Shown here: positions 38,382-48,928 of the stretch, in pieces | How positions within the stretch are numbered: position 1 is the stretch's first letter | How the letters are laid out: the number at the start of each line of letters is the position of its first letter | From: Lachancea thermotolerans CBS 6340 | Taxonomy: Eukaryota > Ascomycota > Saccharomycetes > Saccharomycetales > Saccharomycetaceae | Assembly: GCF_000142805.1 (NCBI RefSeq) | Contig: NC_013077.1 | Location: 62,001 to 126,000, forward strand | Length of the DNA stretch: 64,000 bases | Direction of reading: 5' to 3' | Notes under the pieces: model-generated | Seen by the model: only the letters and a program-made list of their open reading frames with translations | The model's database searches: none | What the model was told of the DNA's origin: nothing | Program-made: the position numbers and the translations under genes

Positions 38382-39902
38382 ATGTCAGAAGCTAAGCTCG
38401 AGGCGCTCGCGACCGTTGGGACCAGCGAAAAGGCTTCGACTGTGAGCGTGACCAGCAGGAGATCATATAACGGCGATGAGCTTTCGGAAATACAGCAGGA
38501 CCTCGCGCAGAAGCACGGTGTGAAGCAGCGGAAATTGGAATGGAAAATTGACATATGTGTGGTGCCAGCGCTGGTTCTCCTGTACTTTGCAGCGTTCCTT
38601 GACCGGATCAATATTTCAAATGCCAGGCTTTATGGAATGGAAGAAGATCTGGGACTTCACGGCAACCAGTTCAATGTGGCGCTGACAGTGTTCTTCGTTC
38701 CCTACATTGTTTTCGAACTGGTTGCTAATTACCTGGCCAAGCTGTTCAAGCCTCATTGGTGCTTCTCGGTAAGCATGTTCATGTTTGGGTGTTCGACCAT
38801 TGGGTGTGGTTTCGTCAAGTCGTTTGGTGGGCTCATCACTGTACGTGTATTCCTTGGGGTCGCCGAGTCTGCCACCTTCGGCCTAATATTTTACATTCTA
38901 TCGTCCTATTACACCCCAAGGCAGGCCCAGAGGAGATTCTCATGCTTCTTTAGTTCTGTGACTTTGGCAGGCGCGGCTGGCGGGTCCATCGCGCGTCAAA
39001 TTTACACAGGTATCGGCAACAAGCACCTTGCCAACTGGAGATGGATCTTCATTATTGAGGGCGCGGCCACGGTCTTTATTGCGTTCCTCCTGTTTTTCAT
39101 CACCCCCGACTTCCCAGAAACAGCCAAATTCCTCAAGCCCAACGAAAAGGCATTTTTGAAGGAAAAATTGCAACTATACTCCAGGGTGGAATCTGGGTTT
39201 GAAGTCAAGTTCAACTGGCGCGATTATTTGCCGCTTTTCAAGGAGCCCATTTTCTACGCTAATGCACTAGCATATTTAGGGCTCCTTGTTCCAAGTTATG
39301 GCTATGCTTATTTTGCAACTTCCATCATCAAGCTTCTTGGTTACACTGCGGTCAGCGCCCAACAACATTCCGTATATCCATGGCTTGCGGCTTTCGGATA
39401 CATTAATATTGTTGCCTATCTCTCCGACCGCCTCCAAAACCGTTGGTGTTTTTCTGTTTCTTCGAGCATTATTGGAATTGCCGGTCTTGCAATGGTTTTA
39501 GGATCATCTGCACCCCATGTAAGATATGGTGGTTGCTTCGTGGCTTCTCTGGGGCTTTATGGCGCTACTCCGGTGGTTGTGTGCTGGACTTCTATTAATT
39601 TAGGCGGGCATTTGAGGAAGTCTTTTGGCACAGCCTTCCAAGTTGGGCTTGGAAATATCGGCGGGATCATCGCAACGTTTTTGTTTCTACAAAAAGATGA
39701 GCCCAAATACACTTCTGGGCTTAGCGTTTCTATCGGGTTTGTGGGCCTTTCAATTATCAGTCAACTTTTTATTGTTTTCTACTGCAGCTTCATGAACAAG
39801 AAAAAGATGACACTAACGTACATTGAGAGGTTTGAAGAGCTTCCTATCGAAGATCGCGTCCTCAAGGGTGATCTGAACCCAAATTTCAAATACCTGTTAT
39901 AA
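38382..39902 (+). CDS. MFS anion:cation symporter family permease (Tna1/Dal5-like)
   Basis: 506 residues with a charged N-terminal tail of about 55 residues and 12 predicted membrane helices. The first helix block (WKIDICVVPALVLLYFAAFLDRINISNARLYG) with FLDRINI is the signature of the Dal5/Tna1/Vht1 allantoate-permease family; the WRWIFIIEGAATVFIAF segment and the FPETAKFL loop after helix 6 are also typical. The family takes up carboxylates, nicotinate, biotin, pantothenate or sulfonates. The substrate cannot be read from sequence; Tna1-like (nicotinate) or Soa1-like are guesses. No such gene lies at the matching S. cerevisiae place between PDP3 and BSP1, so this is a lineage difference. Convergent with BSP1, 57 bp between stops. 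Confidence 0.85.
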   Translation: MSEAKLEALATVGTSEKASTVSVTSRRSYNGDELSEIQQDLAQKHGVKQRKLEWKIDICVVPALVLLYFAAFLDRINISNARLYGMEEDLGLHGNQFNVALTVFFVPYIVFELVANYLAKLFKPHWCFSVSMFMFGCSTIGCGFVKSFGGLITVRVFLGVAESATFGLIFYILSSYYTPRQAQRRFSCFFSSVTLAGAAGGSIARQIYTGIGNKHLANWRWIFIIEGAATVFIAFLLFFITPDFPETAKFLKPNEKAFLKEKLQLYSRVESGFEVKFNWRDYLPLFKEPIFYANALAYLGLLVPSYGYAYFATSIIKLLGYTAVSAQQHSVYPWLAAFGYINIVAYLSDRLQNRWCFSVSSSIIGIAGLAMVLGSSAPHVRYGGCFVASLGLYGATPVVVCWTSINLGGHLRKSFGTAFQVGLGNIGGIIATFLFLQKDEPKYTSGLSVSIGFVGLSIISQLFIVFYCSFMNKKKMTLTYIERFEELPIEDRVLKGDLNPNFKYLL

Positions 39903-39959
39903 TGTTGTAACGTTTATCACTTAATTAGTAATTTTACATTTTGATCTAAATATTGAAGT

Positions 39960-42230
39960 TTAAGTTTTAACTCCTTTAGGGAGCTTTCTTTTAGGGCCAC
40001 GAGCTCTGGACTTTGTTGGATGATTAAGTTGATTGTCCCCATCTGATGCCCGCGGTCTCGAGATATCAGTCTCCGATGCCGGGCGCAACATTTTGGCTAT
40101 TTTATCATTATCGAGTTGCGCCATGAATGGAATTGCTTGTGGCAAATGAGCTCTATTTGAAAGTTCTGGAGCTGTTCGGCTTTTACCCTTATTCGCAAGT
40201 TGCTTGGCGGCAATAAGGGCTGCCAATTCACTTTCTGGGGCTTTTTGGTTGTTTGCTTCGGTTTTCGCTTTCAAAGGTGAACCTTTGGATTCTACAGTAG
40301 GCTCGAGTTTTTGAGGTGGTTTCTCGGAGACTTCAGTGCCCTCGAACTGGCTCAATTTTTTAGCCTTGATAGCTTCAAGACGCTTCATAGCCTCAGGCAT
40401 CGAAACTTTGCGAGATGGTTTTGGTGGGGGTTTGCTGAGACTCTCTCTTTTATTCACAGCTTCGGGCGTTGACACCTTGCGAGCCGGTTTAGGTGGTGCT
40501 TTGCTGAGGCTTTCCCTCTTTGAAAGCGCTTCAAGAGCAGAGACTTTGCGGGGAGGCTTAGGAGGTGCTTTATTCAAGCTTTCTCTTTTCGAAAGAGCCT
40601 CCGGTGTGGATATTTTGCGTGCTGGTTTCGGAGGCGCTTTAGCAAGACTCTCTCTTTTAGAAAGAGCCTCAGGAGTAGATACTTTGCGTTCTGGCTTAGG
40701 AGGGGCAACATTCAACCTTTGCCGCTGAGATGCGGTTTCCGAAGCGGAGCCATTTCCCTCAATTGAGCGAGGGACAGACTTTAGTGATTCTTGTCCATCA
40801 AATTGAGCACTATCATCCTGAACCTTTGGTCTCCTCAACTTTGGTATAACCAACTTTTGTTCATCGCTTCTAAAGCCAGGCTCACGGGCGTCAGATTTTT
40901 TAAAACTCTGCGCGGGTTTCAAGCTTGATCTCAATGAAAGGAAGCTTACTTCAGCTTTTTCATCGCTTTCTGGTACTGGTTCTTTTTGAGGAGATTTACG
41001 CTTTGGCGGGATAACAAAGGGTTTCGGACTTTGTGCCGAAGAGTCTTGTAGCGGTCGAGAACTTTCTGTTTTGAGTACAGAATTCATAAACATCTGGGGT
41101 GTGTGCTGAGGCTTCGCAATTGGAGAGGGAGACTTGGGCTCTCGGACTGGTGTCGAAACCGTGACTTTATTTTTCTGAAGGGAGTCCAAATAGGATGTTG
41201 GCTTGCTTTGAATCGAAGGCTTGCTTTGAATCGAAGGCTTGCTTGGTTTATCCAGGGACGCCGTAGTTAGTTTGTTGTTCTCGAGCGACTCCAAGTAAGA
41301 GGCTGACTTTTTCAGCGTCTCGGGCTTAGGCGGAACTGGCTTCTTTGCACGATCGCTTAGGATTTTTATGAATCCATCGGCCTTCGAGGCCTCTGTCAAG
41401 GAGGCAGGCTTCCTAGGAGGCGGTTTTTTGGGTACTAAGGAATCCCTGTTATCAATTGAGACTGCCGTATTTTTCTGAAGCGGGGTAGAAGGCTTTGTCC
41501 CCGTTTCAACAACCGGTGACGCGGGCGCAGCGCTTTTCAACCGCATTGAAAGATCTGGCACCCGCGCAGGCTTGGCGGGTGCGACGCTTTTCGATGGCAC
41601 TGAAAGGCCCAGCGGCCGTGCGGGTTTGGTTGGCGTGCTATCTTCTTCGCGATCCGGAGGAGGAAGTACTGGCGATGCGGCCCGTCTCGTAGGCAAAGGA
41701 GGCGGAATTTCATCATTGTCATCGCCGTCGTCCGCGAGCGTCACGGTCCTGACGACCCGATTTTCTCGAGGCCGGCCGCGCGAAGGGAGAGCGCTGACCA
41801 GAGGGTCGCCCACCGCTTCACGTTTCAGCTTCTGCAGCAAAAGGTAATCTTGCTCTGACACAGTGTAGCGGCGAGTGCCATCCGGGGAACTATCAAGACC
41901 GAGCGCAGGGGCCGAGCCCGCATCACTCCGCCTGGGCGACCCGGCGCCTCTTTTCGGCGAGAATGTCCTCTCGTAGTTGTACGCCGAACGGTATGCAATC
42001 TGTGGAACCGATCCAGAGTACTTCGTGGGGGAGGTTCCGGAGTCATAGCCCGTGTAGTCACCGTCCAGCAGCCTCTGGGCTCTTTCCAAGTCCTCAGGCC
42101 GATACTTGGGCCTCTGATCATGTGCATCCGGCGAGCGCCGGCTGCCATTTCTCGCGCTGTCCAGCCGCTCCACCCGCGCCAAATAGTCCTCAAGCTCTGG
42201 GTCCCTGAGACTAGACGCCTCTCGCTCCAT
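39960..42230 (-). CDS. BSP1: Cortical actin patch protein Bsp1 with tandem SH3-ligand repeats
   Basis: 756 residues from the ATG at 42230 (MEREASSLRDPELEDYLARVE); S. cerevisiae Bsp1 has about 576. An upstream in-frame ATG at 42347 adds 39 residues that do not resemble the family start RDPELVNFLSKVEDLN. The N-terminus has the EDLERAQRLLDGDYTGYDSG block; the long middle is disordered, rich in P, K and S; the C-terminus has a capping-protein-interaction motif (LNHPTKSRARGPKRKLPKG). Bsp1 recruits capping protein to actin patches and binds synaptojanins. Four 23-residue tandem repeats plus a fifth part copy each carry PPKPxRK, an SH3 class II ligand. Identity rests on the two ends and on YPR171W synteny; the middle is poorly conserved. 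Confidence 0.85.
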   Translation of the reverse strand: MEREASSLRDPELEDYLARVERLDSARNGSRRSPDAHDQRPKYRPEDLERAQRLLDGDYTGYDSGTSPTKYSGSVPQIAYRSAYNYERTFSPKRGAGSPRRSDAGSAPALGLDSSPDGTRRYTVSEQDYLLLQKLKREAVGDPLVSALPSRGRPRENRVVRTVTLADDGDDNDEIPPPLPTRRAASPVLPPPDREEDSTPTKPARPLGLSVPSKSVAPAKPARVPDLSMRLKSAAPASPVVETGTKPSTPLQKNTAVSIDNRDSLVPKKPPPRKPASLTEASKADGFIKILSDRAKKPVPPKPETLKKSASYLESLENNKLTTASLDKPSKPSIQSKPSIQSKPTSYLDSLQKNKVTVSTPVREPKSPSPIAKPQHTPQMFMNSVLKTESSRPLQDSSAQSPKPFVIPPKRKSPQKEPVPESDEKAEVSFLSLRSSLKPAQSFKKSDAREPGFRSDEQKLVIPKLRRPKVQDDSAQFDGQESLKSVPRSIEGNGSASETASQRQRLNVAPPKPERKVSTPEALSKRESLAKAPPKPARKISTPEALSKRESLNKAPPKPPRKVSALEALSKRESLSKAPPKPARKVSTPEAVNKRESLSKPPPKPSRKVSMPEAMKRLEAIKAKKLSQFEGTEVSEKPPQKLEPTVESKGSPLKAKTEANNQKAPESELAALIAAKQLANKGKSRTAPELSNRAHLPQAIPFMAQLDNDKIAKMLRPASETDISRPRASDGDNQLNHPTKSRARGPKRKLPKGVKT
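40395..40706 (-). repeat. Coding tandem repeat, 69 bp x 4 plus a part copy, in BSP1
   Basis: Four head-to-tail 69-bp units (40395-40670) encode EALSKRESLxKAPPKPxRKVS-type repeats of 23 residues; a diverged part copy at about 40671-40706 keeps APPKPERKVSTP. Codons differ between copies, so the array is not brand new. Confidence 0.9.
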
Positions 42231-42422
42231 GTGGTCAATAACTGATGCTAGAAATGCTTGTCTACACCTTCTCCGCCCGCGTCCCCAGGACTCGGATCTA
42301 GCGATTTCGTGGTGTCTTTGAATGGAAGTGTTGATGTCATCTATCACGAAACATATCGTGGATTGATGGTTTTACTATACAGTTACACTTTATGGAAACG
42401 AAGATTGACTTGACGGACTGGT

Positions 42423-42870
42423 TCAACGTAGTTCAATCGCGGGCTTCTTCTTGCCGAGCCAAATCTGGGACCCACAAAACACGAAGAATACTGCGTAGAC
42501 GAGCACGGCCATAAAAACTGTGCGTGCAACCCTAGAAATTGTAGTTAGTATTGAAGCGAATCGTTTGAAGCGGTCGGGAGGCCGCTCCGGAGTTGGGCGT
42601 GGAATGCAGGGGGACATACGCTGGTCCATCCTCGGGGTCGTTGATGGACCCGACGAAAGACTCGTGGTTGGTGTTGAATAGGTGAGCGATCACCGAAAGG
42701 ATCACGACACCGAACGCCGAAATTACGGTGCAGAACCAAGCTTTACCGGACTGTAAAGAAGGGGAGGGTGGTTAGTATGGGGGGCCAGAGAGAACGGTGC
42801 ACGGCTGGCGCGGCACAAGCTGCAGAGTGCGAGCTATCGCGAGAGAGCATACTGATACCACTGGCTTCAT
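42423..42870 (-). CDS. V-ATPase Vo subunit f (YPR170W-B relative), three exons
   Basis: Exons 42853-42870 (18 nt, MKPVVS), 42620-42750 (131 nt) and 42423-42531 (109 nt); introns 42751-42852 (102 bp) and 42532-42619 (88 bp). The product is 85 residues, the same as S. cerevisiae YPR170W-B, and reads SGKAWFCTVISAFGVVILSV, HESFVGSINDPEDGPA, then FFVFCGSQIWLGKKKPAIELR. Donors are GTATGC and GTATGT; both introns have TACTAAC (42771-42777 and 42544-42550) and CAG/TAG acceptors. Two membrane helices are joined by a short loop. It is known as a small membrane subunit seen in cryo-EM of the yeast V-ATPase membrane sector; that role is from family knowledge. The two-intron structure makes it invisible to plain ORF scans. 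A (CA)n run lies just before the ATG. Confidence 0.94.
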
Positions 42871-42872
42871 TG

Positions 42873-42890
42873 CGTGTGTGTGTGTGTGTG
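42873..42890. repeat. (GT)9 microsatellite directly upstream of the YPR170W-B relative
   Basis: Nine GT units on the plus strand, so the sense leader reads (CA)9 followed by two or three bases and the ATG. This places the repeat in the 5' leader. Confidence 0.9.
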
Positions 42891-43022
42891 GATTCTTGGG
42901 GGAGTAGTTTCTAAAGGTAGTGGAACGAGTAAGGTGATCTTTATGTGAAAGTTGTTCTGAGGGACTGGCACGTGTACTGTTACGATGGATAGATTTTTAA
43001 AAATCTCACGGGCATCCAACAA

Positions 43023-43096
43023 GGTCTCTTGGCCCAGTTGGTTAAGGCACCGTGCTAATAACGCGGGGATCAGCGGTTCGATCCCGCTAGAGACCA
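43023..43096 (+). tRNA. tRNA-Ile (anticodon AAT), no intron
   Basis: 74 nt. Acceptor arm GGTCTCT pairs with AGAGACC (43089-43095), discriminator A. The anticodon stem CCGTG/CGCGG closes the loop CTAATAA, giving anticodon AAT. Box A TGGCCCAGTTGG is at 43030-43041 and box B GGTTCGATCC at 43075-43084. It lies exactly between the two synteny blocks. Confidence 0.97.
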
Positions 43097-43104
43097 TTCT
43101 TTTA

Positions 43105-43110
43105 TTTTTT
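43105..43110 (+). terminator. Pol III T-run terminator of tRNA-Ile
   Basis: Six T residues, preceded by a TCTTTTA, begin 9 bases after the tRNA end; this is enough for Pol III termination. Confidence 0.75.
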
Positions 43111-43294
43111 GCTTCATGGATATAGGCGCTCTGAGTGGGGAATGCCTGCTAAGAATGCCAACTACGCACATGTGGTGGGGACGCTAGCGGGCGCCCTCCG
43201 GCAGTGGCAGTAGTAAACCTGTAATATGTTCGTTTACGCGATTATATTATGTGACAACAACGGGAAAATGTACAAAATTTTACAGAGGTGTTAT

Positions 43295-44073
43295 TTACTC
43301 GTCGTCTTCCAAGGTCTGGGCGGCGATACGGTCCAAGTCTCTCTGGCCGTTCTCGGAGATTCTTCTACCACCCTTTGGAGAGATCTCGACAATGCCGATC
43401 TTCTCCAAAGCCTGTAGGACCTTTCTGTTGACGGAGCCGGAGGCGTCGACGTGCTTGGAAGGTCTGGAGCCTCTGTTCTTGGCGTTACCGTACAACTTGT
43501 TCAACTTGCCGACACCGACCTGCTTTCTCATGTAGATGTGTCTGGCAACGGAGGCGGCACGCATGTAGAACCAACCTTCGGAGTCCTGTGGAGGCATCTC
43601 GTTACCGGCGGAGGTCTTGACAATGTCAACGTAACCTGGCACCTCCAACTTACCTTGTCTTTGCAAGAAAGAAGCGTAAGCGGTGATGAAGTCTTGGGCT
43701 GGAACGTCTCTGTACATACAGTTAGTAGGGGGTTCTTTTGGTAACGCAAACATGCGCAGAAAGCAGGAGCGGAACGGGCGACACAAAACGGCGGACACTG
43801 TGTGCCTGGAGAGCGCAGAGTGCGCCCATGCACAGCTAGTCTCTGCGCTCTCTCGTTTGTCCTCGTCTGGTACCGGGACCACCACACGTTAAGACTGGCC
43901 GCACGGACCGGGCCTTTCCGAGTAGATGATGCCGTGGCGGGTCTCATTTCGATATTCAACCTCTGGAAACCTCTGGAAATGCTCGCATCGTTTGTTTCGC
44001 CTGTTGTCCACCTCTGCTTCCCCGCTGTCTAGCGATTCCACAAGTTCACGTACCTAACGGAAACACCTGGCAT
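43295..44073 (-). CDS. RPS19: Ribosomal protein eS19, two exons
   Basis: Exon 1 is 44054-44073 (20 nt, MPGVSV), the intron 43710-44053 (344 bp) and exon 2 43295-43709; the product is 144 residues, the S. cerevisiae length. Donor GTACGT, branch TACTAAC at 43721-43727, acceptor ACAG. Sequence RDVPAQDFITAYASFLQRQGK and the end GGRRISENGQRDLDRIA are nearly identical to Rps19A/B. eS19 sits in the head of the 40S subunit and is needed for 20S pre-rRNA processing. The single copy corresponds to both YOL121C and YNL302C. Putative Rap1 sites lie about 310-370 bp upstream. Confidence 0.97.
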
Positions 44074-44915
44074 CTTTATCCTGTTGATCTCTGGTTGACT
44101 GTGACCTATACTCAAATTTGCCAAAATGCTTATATCTTTCCGTATTCGATACACCGGTAGCAGGCGAAGGCTGAGCGGCGAGAGTGCGACACGGACTGGC
44201 TGCGGTGCTCCAGACAGGCCCGCCTGGAGCCCGGCGGGCGCGGGCCGGGGACCTCAAGCATCGTAGGCAGGAGCGTCTGCAAGCGTCTGCCTGGAAGCTG
44301 GGCAGGGGCCAGACGGATTCCCGCGAGAGGCCCCTGGGCTAGCAGGGCAAGGCGTCTGCCCACGACATGTGTGGACACCCACGCAAATATAAAATGGGAT
44401 AAAATTTCAAGCGGTTATTTTCAGCACACTTGGTGTACGGATGCAAGTCAAACACAATCAGCACTAAGTACGACAGTAACGTGAGCACATGATCATGGTT
44501 ATGGGAGGATCATTACATATGAAGAACACTAGGAAGAACAGGACGGAGCCTGGCAGATGCGGGCCAGAGTTTCGACTTTTGAATCGCACAGATGTGTGTT
44601 TCTGGTCAACAAGCGTGTGACAGGTCATACCGGGTGGAATTCTTCGATAACGCGCTCTACGGCAGGAGAACTCCTCTCGCGTAGCATCCGAGCTCGAGAT
44701 CTCTTCTGCCATCTGTCTACGAAGGTCACGTGCGCAGATCGTTGAGCGGCTGTTCCTGCGCGAAGCAGGCGCAGCGCGGCAACCCCGGAGACTAACGAGA
44801 CGTCGACATCTATTATAATACAAGGGGGTCAGCGCGCGACCTCGTTCTGGTTTGCACACAGCTGTTGTCCTTAGATTGGGATTTATGTAGTTTGCAGGTA
44901 GTAGTGCTATGTAAA
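44074..44915. other. Intergenic: RPS19 promoter and RPL18 3' region
   Basis: 842 bp. The first 350 bp is GC-rich (44,160-44,350) and then holds the putative Rap1 sites. Nothing else was recognised; a plus-strand ORF at 44865-45413 is only antisense to RPL18. Confidence 0.6.
44375..44444. promoter_or_regulatory. Putative Rap1 sites upstream of RPS19
   Basis: TGTACGGATG at 44435-44444 is the exact reverse complement of the Rap1 core CATCCGTACA; ACACCCACGCA at 44375-44385 is a weaker match. They lie about 300-370 bp before the ATG, the usual distance in ribosomal-protein promoters. Confidence 0.55.
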
Positions 44916-46731
<1,816 letters not shown>

Positions 46732-48162
46732 CTAAACCTTGCAAATCCTCACACCCGCGCACAGGAACCTCGCTACAGCGTAGCTCAGGCCTCCCGCCAG
46801 CATGAGGCACGTGGAGAAGATGATAAACTTGTTGTAGTCCGACACCGAGCCCCTGCCAATGATGGTACCAGCGATGGGGATGGTGGGCAGGGTCATCATC
46901 GCATTCAGTAGGTATGCAGTAGAGTAGCGCTTGCCAAAGTCGCGGGTTTTGGAGATCTGGCCGATGCACACCGCGGTTAGCGAGAAGATGGACCCTGAAA
47001 AGAAGCCGTACAGTAGGTAGTAGGCCCACAGCGCTTTGGGGTTGCCGCCGAACGGCAGCCAGATGGCGAAATTGACCACGACCGCCATGAGCGTCATGAC
47101 AATGACGACGTTGAAACGGCCTGCGTACCGGTCCGAAATGTAGCCAGGGACGTAGCGGCCTAGGATCTGCATGGCGTTGCCTGCGGTGATGAGCGTGAAG
47201 GAGCTGCCCTCGCTATTGCCGCGGGCCATTGCGTAGGACGCAATGTAGGTGCTGGTGGCCAGAATGGAGTTTTCCGCGAGCGAGAAGCCCAGCGTCGTGA
47301 ACACATACTTGGCGTCGCAGAAGTATTTCCAGTTGAAGCTCCCAAGCACGTAAAACTTGGCCATCTCATGCTTACTGGAAAACGCCTGCGGCTTCTGCTT
47401 GACGCGCTCGCGCGCGAAAAGGCACGCGAATGACAGACAAGCCAGACACACGAATGCCAGAATCCGCAGGGCCCATGGAAAGCCGACTTCGACGTAGAGC
47501 TTCTTGAGCATGAGCGGGAAGATGATCCCGCCCAGAGACCCGCCGATCGTGGCACAGCTCGTTGCCATGGCGCGCTTGCGCGAGAACCAGGTGGCCACGC
47601 AGCTCACCAGCGGCGTAGTGAGGATGCCGTTGGCCAGGCCGCCCAGGACGGAGAATGCCAGGATAAATTGCCAAATGGTGTGGCAGTTTGCCGTGGCCAC
47701 CAAACTGGTCACGAAGAGCACAGTGCCGACAACAATGGCGCCGAAGCCGCCGTTGCGGTCGAAATACGCGCCCGTAAGAACGCAGCTAGCGCTCACGATC
47801 GCAAGGTAGAGCGCAAAAATCCACGATACGCTTGAGGACGAGTCTGACGCCAGCTGGTGCTTCGAGATGTAGCCTTCGAGGGCACCGAGCGAGTTGATCA
47901 CGCCCCACGCCGGCAGAAGGCCCATAAAAGAGCCCAGCAGCGCCAGGTAAGCGGCCACGCCGCCGTCGGGAAACTCAGATTCGTCTTCGTCGTCCGTGGA
48001 CCCTGTGTGCGACAGTTGGTCCAGCGTTGACTCACGCACATGGTCGTCAGAGTCGCGGCCCGTGCCGCCGCTCTGAGGTTTGAAGCCGGAAGCGTGCGCT
48101 TCGAAGCGTGTGTGAGGACTGAGGATGAGCTGCTGAGGCCGCTTGGGGAGTATTGAAACCAT
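46732..48162 (-). CDS. MCH4: Monocarboxylate-transporter-like MFS protein Mch4
   Basis: 476 residues (501 in S. cerevisiae). About 75 N-terminal cytosolic residues are followed by 12 membrane helices; the first reads EFPDGGVAAYLALLGSFMGLLPAWGVINSLG, in which DGG(V)AxxL and WGVxNS are marks of the MCH/MCT16 family. Typical also are the RKRAMATSCATIGGSLGGIIFP segment in helix 4-5 and GRYVPGYISDRYAGRFNV after helix 8. The Mch proteins do not carry monocarboxylates in S. cerevisiae and, apart from riboflavin transporter Mch5, have no known substrate. Position beside RPL18 matches YOL119C. Confidence 0.9.
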   Translation of the reverse strand: MVSILPKRPQQLILSPHTRFEAHASGFKPQSGGTGRDSDDHVRESTLDQLSHTGSTDDEDESEFPDGGVAAYLALLGSFMGLLPAWGVINSLGALEGYISKHQLASDSSSSVSWIFALYLAIVSASCVLTGAYFDRNGGFGAIVVGTVLFVTSLVATANCHTIWQFILAFSVLGGLANGILTTPLVSCVATWFSRKRAMATSCATIGGSLGGIIFPLMLKKLYVEVGFPWALRILAFVCLACLSFACLFARERVKQKPQAFSSKHEMAKFYVLGSFNWKYFCDAKYVFTTLGFSLAENSILATSTYIASYAMARGNSEGSSFTLITAGNAMQILGRYVPGYISDRYAGRFNVVIVMTLMAVVVNFAIWLPFGGNPKALWAYYLLYGFFSGSIFSLTAVCIGQISKTRDFGKRYSTAYLLNAMMTLPTIPIAGTIIGRGSVSDYNKFIIFSTCLMLAGGLSYAVARFLCAGVRICKV

Positions 48163-48364
48163 GTCGTATAGCGCGAACGATGGTGAATTGCAGAGAAGCG
48201 AAGTGTGGCCCCAGAGGGCAAAGTTTTAAAGCTTTGGAAGCAGCGGAATAATAATGGCTTTATAAAGAACTGCGTGGCGCGTGAGTCACGAAGACACGCG
48301 ACCCGCGCGTTGCACACAGGGTACTACATACAAACGAAAGCGCAGGAGCGAGCTCGTGCTGCGC

Positions 48365-48928
48365 TTACAAAGACTTCAGAACGTTCTCGGCGGAGGAAAC
48401 GTTGACGCCGGTCTTGTCTGGCTCCTCGAAGGTGGAGACGACCTTACCGTCCTCAACGACGACAGCGTAACGGTAGTTACGCTTGTTGCCGAACACTTCC
48501 TCGGAGTCAAACAGGGTGTCACCGGACTTGGCGAACTCGCCCTTGGTGTCAGCGACGATGTGCACCTGCTCTGGGGTCTTGAGCGACTCAGCCCACGCCT
48601 TGGTCACGAAGGCGTCGTTCACGCAGGTCACGAACACGTCCTGCACGCCCTTGGCCTGCAAGTCGGAAAGGTGCGCGATGTAGCCGGGAACGTGGCTAGC
48701 GGAGCACGCTGGAGAGAACGCGGCTGGGACACCGACGATGATGTGCTTGCCCTTGCTGACCAACTTGCCGAGGTCAATGGAGTTGCTTGGAGCGTTCTCC
48801 TGCACGCCGGCGAGGCCGGTCTTGATAACGTCACCTACTTGGAACATTTGTGTACGAGTTGTGTTGTGGAAAAAACGGAGGCCTGAAGCTGATGCTGGTC
48901 TGATAGCTGAACGGATTCCGTGAAGCAT
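48365..48928 (-). CDS. Type II (Prx5/Ahp1-family) peroxiredoxin with mitochondrial-type presequence
   Basis: 187 residues from the ATG at 48928. A thioredoxin-fold peroxidase that reduces alkyl hydroperoxides; the peroxidatic cysteine lies in PAAFSPACSASHVPGY, followed by DAFVTKAWAESL and the RYAVVVEDGKV strand. The first 27 residues (MLHGIRSAIRPASASGLRFF, then HNTTRTQ) are basic, acid-free and rich in S/A/R, a good mitochondrial targeting peptide. A second in-frame ATG at 48847 (MFQVGDVIKTG) begins exactly at the globular fold and would give a 160-residue cytosolic form. The frame stays open up to 49231 but that extension is promoter. S. cerevisiae Ahp1 is the nearest relative I can name, but no such gene is known at the matching place beside MCH4. 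A STRE and TATA-like site lie just upstream (48971-48983). Confidence 0.88.
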   Translation of the reverse strand: MLHGIRSAIRPASASGLRFFHNTTRTQMFQVGDVIKTGLAGVQENAPSNSIDLGKLVSKGKHIIVGVPAAFSPACSASHVPGYIAHLSDLQAKGVQDVFVTCVNDAFVTKAWAESLKTPEQVHIVADTKGEFAKSGDTLFDSEEVFGNKRNYRYAVVVEDGKVVSTFEEPDKTGVNVSSAENVLKSL

